Origin: Chloroflexota bacterium
Lineage (GTDB): Bacteria > Chloroflexota > Anaerolineae > 4572-78 > J111
Direction of reading: 5' to 3'
DNA: 64,000 bases
NCBI GenBank assembly: GCA_016860845.1
Contig: BOKF01000029.1
Coordinates: forward strand, 48,078 to 112,077
Under the pieces are notes generated by a model. The model searched no databases, was not told where the DNA came from, and saw nothing but the letters and a program-made list of their open reading frames with translations. Of this stretch, positions 59,121-64,000 are shown in pieces. Both the position numbers and the translations under genes were made by a program. The first letter of the stretch is position 1, and every line of letters starts with the position of its first letter.

Positions 59121-59710
59121 CGACTGCGTTGCCTGTCGGCTGGGTTTTGCGCGCCAGCACCGTCGGTTTTGCCGTTGGCTGCCGGGTGCTGCAGCCCAGC
59201 ACGCCCCATTTTGGCGACCTGGTCAAAGTGTCCCTGCCCGACGGGATGAATATTTTTGGCTTGATTTACGATGTCCAGGTGCGCGATGACCCGGCCGTGC
59301 GCCAGTTGATCCTGGCCGGCGAATTAGAACCCGAAGCCATCCTGGATCAGCGCGAGAACCGGCTGGTCCCTATCGAGCTGAGTGTGCTGATCGTCGGCTA
59401 CCAGCGTGAGGGTCAATCGCTTGAGCAGGGCCTCCCCCCCCAGCCGCCGATCAGTTTGGACTCACTGACTCTATGTGACGACGCCGACATTCGCATCTTT
59501 ACCGGGCAGTTGGATTACCTGCGGTTGGTGCTGAATGCTCTCCAAATTCCCAGCGACGAACTGCTCATCGCTAATCTGCGCCGCGCCGCCGCCATCCGTT
59601 CACCCGAAACTCGCCGCCAATTCCTGCTCGAGGCCGGGCGCGAGCTGGCCCGCCTGCTCAGCTTCGATTTGGTGCGGCTGGAGGGGATTTTGAGAAGGAT
59701 AAAACCGTGA
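59117..59710 (+). CDS. Probable HAS-barrel-like protein of the NurA-HerA locus
   Basis: The ATG overlaps the NurA stop (ATGA), so the two are co-translated. 197 residues. The first 80 form short beta strands (GWVLRASTVGFAVGCRV, HFGDLVKVSLPDGMNIFGLIYDVQVRDD) that resemble the HAS-barrel at the N-terminus of HerA/ATP synthase-type proteins, including HerA here (ISGSLSKGLEVKLD...FFGMITDV). The rest is helical (DYLRLVLNALQIPSDELLIANLRRAAAI). I infer an accessory part that helps couple NurA and HerA. No catalytic motif is seen. Confidence 0.65.
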   Translation: MTTALPVGWVLRASTVGFAVGCRVLQPSTPHFGDLVKVSLPDGMNIFGLIYDVQVRDDPAVRQLILAGELEPEAILDQRENRLVPIELSVLIVGYQREGQSLEQGLPPQPPISLDSLTLCDDADIRIFTGQLDYLRLVLNALQIPSDELLIANLRRAAAIRSPETRRQFLLEAGRELARLLSFDLVRLEGILRRIKP

Positions 59711-59716
59711 AGAAGG

Positions 59717-59795
59717 GGGTAAGAAGTAGGAAGTAAGGAGTAAGGAGTAAGGGATTTAAACCCTACTCCCTACTCCCTACTCCCTACTCCCTGCA
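59717..59795. repeat. Mirror-tandem palindrome (AGTAAGGAGTAAGG / CCCTACTCCCTACTCC)
   Basis: GTAAGAAGTAGGAAGTAAGG and GTAAGGAGTAAGG on the left are mirrored by four CCCTACT units on the right around GATTTAAA. It is a sister of the element at 9851. It ends at the start codon of the pentapeptide gene. Confidence 0.75.
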
Positions 59796-60376
59796 TGCAG
59801 TACACACCGGAACAACTCCAGCAACTTATCAACAGCGACCGCCGCCCCTTGTGGCTGGCCAACATGGATCTGAGCAAGGCAGACCTGGCCGGGGCAGACC
59901 TGGGCAAGGCTCATCTGTTGCGGGCCAACCTCAGCCAGGCTAATCTCAGGGGGGCTAACCTGCGCGGGGCCGATATGAATTACGCAGTCCTGATTAACGC
60001 TAGGTTGAACCAGGCTGACTTAAGCCACGCGACCCTCAACGGAGCCAATTTTAGGGGGGCTGACCTGAGCCAGGCTAATCTGAGCGAGGCCGATTTAAGA
60101 TGGGCTAACCTCAGTGGGGCTGATCTCAGTGGAGCTAATCTTAGCGGGGCCAATCTCAGCGAGTCGAATCTAAGCCAGGTCAACCTGAGCGAAGCCAATC
60201 TGAGCGGGGCTAACCTGAGCGAAACCAATCTGAGCGGGGCTAACCTGAGCGGAGCAAATCTCAGCCAGGCTCTCCTCCGAGAAGCCGATTTGACCAAAGC
60301 CAACCTGGATGGAGCAAACCTGGCAGGAGCCGATTTGGAGTTCGCTATTATGCCGGATGGGACGGCAGTAGAGTAG
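59795..60376 (+). CDS. Pentapeptide-repeat protein (second)
   Basis: 193 residues. After MQYTPEQLQQLINSDRRPLW come about 31 repeats, many of the form ANLSG or ADLSQ, giving a long right-handed beta-helix, and the closing FAIMPDG shared with the protein at 17332. The ATG follows the repeat at 59717 and has no clear Shine-Dalgarno. It lies between the NurA/HAS-like pair and HerA; because some pentapeptide proteins mimic DNA, a link to DNA processing is tempting but not supported by sequence. Confidence 0.85.
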   Translation: MQYTPEQLQQLINSDRRPLWLANMDLSKADLAGADLGKAHLLRANLSQANLRGANLRGADMNYAVLINARLNQADLSHATLNGANFRGADLSQANLSEADLRWANLSGADLSGANLSGANLSESNLSQVNLSEANLSGANLSETNLSGANLSGANLSQALLREADLTKANLDGANLAGADLEFAIMPDGTAVE

Positions 60377-60392
60377 TCCCACTTAATTGATA

Positions 60393-61130
60393 ATGCTCCA
60401 AACTAAAACCATCCTCCTCACCACCATCTTATTCTTCCTCTGTGGCAGCCTCGCCTTTGCCGGGGGACTCGGCCTGGGCTTTGGCCTGAGCGATGCCTTC
60501 ACTCTAGCTCCCACGCCAGAGCCGACTGCAACCGCTACAGTCGTGAGTGTCTATGAGCCGGTCGAACGGCCGGCCCTGCGGGAGAATTTGGTCTTGGAAG
60601 ATGACTTTAGCCGTGGCGGCTGGGATGTGGTTCAGGATAATCATCATCGCCAGGGCTACGAGGACGAACAGTATTTCATTGCCGTAGACACAACCGACTT
60701 TAGCTACTGGTCGGTCGCCGGGAAGACCTTTGACGACTTTGTGCTGGAAGTCGAAACCAGCCAGCTAGACGGCCCTGACAACAACGATTATGGGGTCATT
60801 CTGCGCTACCAGGATGACGACAATTTCTACAGCTTTGAAATCAGCGGCGACGGTTACTACACCTTCAGCAAAGCGGTGGATGGGCAATATTTTGGTATCA
60901 TTCCCTGGCGCGAAAGCCAGGCCATTAACCCAGGCCATAACGCCAATCTGCTCCGGGTGGAGGCCGTCGGTTCCAATTTTACGCTCTATATCAACGACGA
61001 GTTGGTTGACGCCGCCATTGACTCCGAGTTCAGCCAGGGGGACGTTGGGCTGATGGCCGGTACCTACGAGGAAGTGGGAACGCATATTGCTTTTGATAAT
61101 TTGAAGGTGTGGGAGGTGAAGGACAAGTAG
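60393..61130 (+). CDS. Secreted LamG/DUF1080-like protein
   Basis: 245 residues; ATG at 60393, 16 bases after the pentapeptide stop, no strong Shine-Dalgarno. An N-terminal signal or anchor (about 5-26) is followed by a Thr/Pro/Ala-rich linker. The rest is one beta-sandwich domain: LVLEDDFSRGGWDVV, NNDYGVILRYQDDDNFYSFEI, NLLRVEAVGSNFTLYINDELV, QGDVGLMAGTYEE. This is the pattern of concanavalin-like and 3-keto-disaccharide-hydrolase (DUF1080) domains; a carbohydrate-binding or -cleaving role is inferred. It is probably co-transcribed with the preceding gene. Confidence 0.75.
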   Translation: MLQTKTILLTTILFFLCGSLAFAGGLGLGFGLSDAFTLAPTPEPTATATVVSVYEPVERPALRENLVLEDDFSRGGWDVVQDNHHRQGYEDEQYFIAVDTTDFSYWSVAGKTFDDFVLEVETSQLDGPDNNDYGVILRYQDDDNFYSFEISGDGYYTFSKAVDGQYFGIIPWRESQAINPGHNANLLRVEAVGSNFTLYINDELVDAAIDSEFSQGDVGLMAGTYEEVGTHIAFDNLKVWEVKDK

Positions 61131-61195
61131 CAGAGTCGCAGAGTAGCAAAGTAACAGAATTGCTATCCTGCGACCTTGCTACCTGCTACCCTGTG
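61125..61195. repeat. Mirror-tandem palindrome (GCAGAGTCGCAGAGTAGC / GCTACCTGCTACCCTG)
   Basis: AGTAGCAGAGTCGCAGAGTA and GCAAAGTAACAG on the left are mirrored by CTGCGACCTTGCTACCTGCT on the right. It lies at the convergent ends of the LamG-like and MscS genes and reaches the last MscS codons, a good place for a two-way terminator. Confidence 0.75.
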
Positions 61196-61980
61196 ATTTG
61201 AATCTGTTCCTGCTCAAAAGCAGCTTTGATGCGCTTGACCGCCGCATCCAGGGCCGCAAAGTAGCCTGTTTCGCTCACGTTAATCCAGAAATAGAGGGTC
61301 ACTTTAATCGCCGGGCCGCTAAATTCACTAAAGACTACCTGCGGGGCCGGGTCTTTCTTTACGCCGGGTAACTGGGCGGCTACTTCCTGGAGTGTATCAG
61401 TCACCTTTTGAAGATCAGCCTCATAGGCCACGCCGATGGTCAGGCTGATGCGGCGCTGCTCAATTTTGGAATAGTTGGTAATAGGATTGTCATAAACATC
61501 GGCGTTGGGAATAATGACCAGCAGCCCATCTCGGGTCCGCACCGTCGTCGAACGAATCTCGATATTGGTCACTGTCCCGGCATAGCCGTTAACTTCAACC
61601 TCATCGCCAATACTAAAAGGCTGTTGGATGAGCAGGAGGATGCCGGCGACAAAGTTCTCGGCAATATCTTTGAGGGCGAAGCCAACGGTAAAGCCGACCA
61701 CACCCAAGCCGGCCACAAAACCGGTCACATCAAATTTTACCTGGGATAAGGCCCAGAGAACGCCGAAAATGAGAATGGTCCACTGGCTCAGCCGGGCCAG
61801 GAGCAGCGTCACCTCTGCATTAGCATCCCGGCGCTTAAGGGCGCGCTGGACCAAGTTGTAGCCCAGCCGGCTGACCCACAAAGTAACCAAAAAGATAACA
61901 ATCGCGACGATGAGGTTAGGGATAAACTCTACCGCCCGATTAAGAATTCTTTCAACCGAAGGACCAACATCATAGCCCAT
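61186..61980 (-). CDS. MscS-family mechanosensitive channel
   Basis: 264 residues from the ATG at 61980 (a GTG three codons upstream is also open). Three helices: about 17-37, 56-77 and the pore-lining, Gly/Ala-rich TM3 (GFVAGLGVVGFTVGFALKDIAENF). The beta domain QPFSIGDEVEVNGYAGTVTNIEIRSTTVRT and IIPNADVYDNPITNYS are diagnostic. Such channels open under membrane tension and release solutes during osmotic downshock. It is a short, three-helix form. Confidence 0.9.
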   Translation of the reverse strand: MGYDVGPSVERILNRAVEFIPNLIVAIVIFLVTLWVSRLGYNLVQRALKRRDANAEVTLLLARLSQWTILIFGVLWALSQVKFDVTGFVAGLGVVGFTVGFALKDIAENFVAGILLLIQQPFSIGDEVEVNGYAGTVTNIEIRSTTVRTRDGLLVIIPNADVYDNPITNYSKIEQRRISLTIGVAYEADLQKVTDTLQEVAAQLPGVKKDPAPQVVFSEFSGPAIKVTLYFWINVSETGYFAALDAAVKRIKAAFEQEQIQITG

Positions 61981-62002
61981 AGACCACACCCTGAATATAA
62001 TT

Positions 62003-62083
62003 ATGGAAGGTTGGAAGATTGGAAAACTGGAAGGTTGGCAATTTTTCCAGCCTTCCAGCCCCCCAATCTTCCAGCCATTTAAT
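62003..62083. repeat. Mirror-tandem palindrome (GGAAGGTTGGAAGATTGGAA / CCAGCCTTCCAGCC)
   Basis: Four GGAAGGTTGG-type units on the left are mirrored by CCAGCCTTCCAGCCCCCCAA and TCTTCCAGCC on the right around CAATTTTT. It fills the divergent gap between MscS and HerA. Confidence 0.75.
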
Positions 62084-62137
62084 CCTCAACCAATCTAAGA
62101 ATTATAGAATAGAAGTCGAAATTTAAGGAAACTCGTT

Positions 62138-63805
62138 ATGGCGAATGAAAATAGCAGTGAATTGGATCTGTTTTTTCCCCGCCCTACCCGCGAACTGGGT
62201 ATCGTCATCAGCGGCTCGCTCAGCAAGGGGCTGGAAGTCAAACTCGATGCCAGCGCGCCGGTGGAAGAGATGGCCGTGGGCCGTTACATCACCATCGAAG
62301 GGGACAGGCTCAAATTTTTTGGCATGATCACCGACGTAGCCCTGGACAGCACCAACCCCCAGATCGAAAAAACACCACCTGATGTCAGCGATGACTTTTT
62401 GCGCCAGGTTTACAGCGGGGCCAGCGTTTTTGGCCGGCTGCACATCGCCCCGATGCTGGTATTGGATAAAGCCGCCGACCAGCCCCGCCCGGTCAAAACC
62501 ATCCCGGCCCATTTCTCGACGGTGCGCCTGGCCACCGAGGAAGATGTCAACATGGTCTTCGGCCAGGAAGACGAGCAGCACTTCCACATCGGCGAGCCGC
62601 TGGATATGGCCGAGGTGCAGGTCAACCTGGATTTGAACCGCATGGTCGAGCGCAGCGTCGGCGTGTTTGGCAAGAGCGGCACCGGCAAAAGTTTTTTGAC
62701 CCGGCTGCTGCTGGCCGGCGTCATTCAGCGTAACGCCGCCGTCAGCCTCATCTTCGACATGCACAACGAATACGGCTGGGAAGGCCAGAGCGAAGGCCGG
62801 ACCAAAGTCAAAGGCTTGAAACAGCTCTTTGGCCACCAACGTGTCGCCATTTTCACCCTGGATGAAGAGTCGACCAAGCGCCGCCAGGTCCGGCCCGATT
62901 TTGTGGTTGTCCTGGATTGGTCGGACATCCAACCGGAAGATTTGGAAACGCTGCGCGACACGCTCGACCTGAGCGATAACATGATTGCCGCGGCTTATAC
63001 CCTGCGCCGGAGTTGGGGCCGGGGCTGGATCAAACAACTGCTCAACGCCGACAAAGCTGAGATGGACGCTCTAGTTGAGGGCAGCACGCTCAACCGCTCC
63101 AGCCTCGATGCCCTCAGCCGCCGCCTGGAACGGCTGACCCGCTTCGACTTTATCCGCGACAGTTGGAAAGGCGACTCGGCCCAAAGCATCATCGAGTATC
63201 TGGATAAGGGTCTCAACGTGGTGCTGGAATTTGGCCGCTACGGCAACTCGCTGGAAGCCTATATTTTGGTCGCTAATTACCTCACCCGCCGCATCCACCA
63301 GATGTACATCGAGCGGGTCGAGCGCGCCCTGGGTGACAAGGCCCAGGAGCCGCCCCAACTGCTGATTGTGATCGAAGAAGCCCATAAATTCCTCGACCCG
63401 CAGATAGCCCGCCAGACCATTTTTGGCACCATTGCCCGCGAACTGCGCAAGTACAACGTCACCCTGCTGATTGTGGACCAGCGCCCCTCCGGCATTGACG
63501 AAGAGGTCATGAGCCAGATCGGCACCCGCGTCACCGCCCTGCTGGACAACGAGCGGGACATCAGCGCCGTGCTGACCGGCGTCTCCGGCGCGGGCGCGCT
63601 GCGCGAGGTACTGGCCCGCCTCGACACCAAGCAGCAAGCCCTGATTATGGGCCACGCCGTGCCCATGCCCGTCGTCATTCAGACCCGCACCTACGACGCG
63701 GATTTCTACGCCGCGATGGGCTTCCGCGAGCCGGCCGACTTGAAAGCCAGCCGCTCGGAGCGGGTCAGCCTGCTGCGGGGAGAAGTGGAAAAGGGGATTG
63801 ACTAA
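62138..63805 (+). CDS. herA: HerA-type DNA helicase/translocase
   Basis: 555 residues with AAGGA upstream. The HAS-barrel is at about 15-75, Walker A GKSGTGKSFL at 178-187, Walker B LLIVIEEAHKF (about 405-415), the sensor-like LLIVDQRPSGIDEEV and a C-terminal QTRTYDADFYAAMGF. HerA is a hexameric, FtsK-related translocase that works with NurA to process DNA ends. The pair is present at this locus but separated by the HAS-like, pentapeptide, LamG-like and MscS genes, so co-transcription with nurA is unlikely. The probable transposase start lies 93 bases downstream. Confidence 0.92.
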   Translation: MANENSSELDLFFPRPTRELGIVISGSLSKGLEVKLDASAPVEEMAVGRYITIEGDRLKFFGMITDVALDSTNPQIEKTPPDVSDDFLRQVYSGASVFGRLHIAPMLVLDKAADQPRPVKTIPAHFSTVRLATEEDVNMVFGQEDEQHFHIGEPLDMAEVQVNLDLNRMVERSVGVFGKSGTGKSFLTRLLLAGVIQRNAAVSLIFDMHNEYGWEGQSEGRTKVKGLKQLFGHQRVAIFTLDEESTKRRQVRPDFVVVLDWSDIQPEDLETLRDTLDLSDNMIAAAYTLRRSWGRGWIKQLLNADKAEMDALVEGSTLNRSSLDALSRRLERLTRFDFIRDSWKGDSAQSIIEYLDKGLNVVLEFGRYGNSLEAYILVANYLTRRIHQMYIERVERALGDKAQEPPQLLIVIEEAHKFLDPQIARQTIFGTIARELRKYNVTLLIVDQRPSGIDEEVMSQIGTRVTALLDNERDISAVLTGVSGAGALREVLARLDTKQQALIMGHAVPMPVVIQTRTYDADFYAAMGFREPADLKASRSERVSLLRGEVEKGID

Positions 63806-63850
63806 TATTACAGCGCAATGTTGCTAACAAAATAACTAAAAAGACAAAGG

Positions 63851-63901
63851 CATGGTATGTTTCTCCAACCACGAGCCAAGTGGGAAGGAGAAAATACCAT
63901 G
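63851..63901 (+). promoter_or_regulatory. Hairpin that covers the ribosome site and start codon of the last gene
   Basis: CATGGTATGTTTCTCC (63851-63866) pairs with GGAGAAAATACCATG (63887-63901) over 15 base pairs with one bulged G; the loop is 20 bases. The right arm contains part of the Shine-Dalgarno and the ATG at 63899, so translation should be low unless the hairpin is opened. Confidence 0.55.
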
Positions 63902-64000
63902 CCTAACGAAATTATAACCAAGATTCAGTTTATTGAGACATGTCCTGCGCCGGCGTGTAACTTGTCGGGCCAGGATATTGAGCAGTTTGTGGAAGAATTG
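63899..64000 (+). CDS. 5' end of a probable transposase (partial)
   Basis: A GGAAGGAG site and ATG at 63899 open a frame that runs off the right edge: MPNEIITKIQFIETCPAPAC and then LSGQDIEQFVEEL. The LxxxDIEQFVEEL helix is reminiscent of the N-termini of IS701/IS4-like transposases, but 34 residues are too few to be sure. The hairpin over its start is a known way for insertion sequences to limit translation from outside transcripts. It may alternatively be an ordinary chromosomal gene. Confidence 0.4.
   Translation, partial: MPNEIITKIQFIETCPAPACNLSGQDIEQFVEEL

Noticed and set aside
1..64000. tRNA, rRNA, riboswitch or CRISPR features
   Set aside because: I looked through the intergenic stretches and saw no cloverleaf, rRNA core or regular direct-repeat array; a covariance-model search (Infernal/tRNAscan) would be decisive.

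Overview
The window reads as chromosomal DNA of a GC-rich, free-living bacterium, most likely a member of the Chloroflexota (Anaerolineae-like). This is inferred from gene content and style: many lipoproteins with an LAAC lipobox, FG-GAP/SdrD/NBR1-type secreted proteins, Ser/Thr kinases with sensor ectodomains, pentapeptide proteins, a HerA-NurA pair, a multihaem protein ending in IYLPVIL, and a very dense population of short palindromic repeats. No 16S rRNA, tRNA or CRISPR array was seen, so the assignment is not proven.

Layout. 1-2.3 kb: the 5' part of cinA and a C45-type Ntn hydrolase. 2.5-3.8 kb: a secreted multihaem c-type protein. 3.8-11.8 kb: a peptide-uptake operon on the minus strand (binding lipoprotein, two permeases, two ATPases) followed by an S9 peptidase that could digest what is imported. 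11.8-19.7 kb: a DUF1648-like protein, a sarcosine/N-methyltryptophan-type oxidase, two duplicated P1 (DmpA-type) peptidases around an unknown membrane protein, a pentapeptide protein, a Rieske oxygenase and a MOSC protein. 19.7-23.8 kb: a divergent Ser/Thr kinase and FHA/SH3b protein pair. 23.8-30.7 kb: an EamA exporter, PAP2, alpha/beta hydrolase, a large membrane protein, a lipoprotein and a DinB-like protein.

30.7-39.7 kb, minus strand, is the most unusual stretch. Three related AAA/STAND-type ATPases carry three different partner domains: a protein kinase, a signal peptide plus FG-GAP propeller plus membrane anchor, and an OmpR-type DNA-binding domain. A tiny secreted protein made of four WN-x-x-GSGFELSS repeats lies between two of them. 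The promoter of the DNA-binding member overlaps a perfect 15-bp palindrome. I propose the four genes as a candidate uncharacterised signalling module. 40-50.3 kb continues with signalling: a histidine kinase/response regulator pair, a thioredoxin-like lipoprotein, a phosphate-type binding protein without a transporter, a triple-receiver hybrid kinase and a receiver-kinase.

50.3-64 kb: secreted beta-rich proteins, a PfkB sugar kinase with a 22-codon leader ORF behind a clear promoter, a double GNAT, a metallophosphatase, and a DNA-end-processing set (NurA, a possible HAS-barrel protein, HerA) interrupted by a pentapeptide protein, a LamG/DUF1080-like protein and an MscS channel. The window ends in the first codons of a probable transposase whose start region is folded in a hairpin.

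Across the window about 25 palindromic or mirror-tandem repeats occupy gaps, and at least ten lie inside genes in frame, adding low-complexity loops instead of breaking the proteins.
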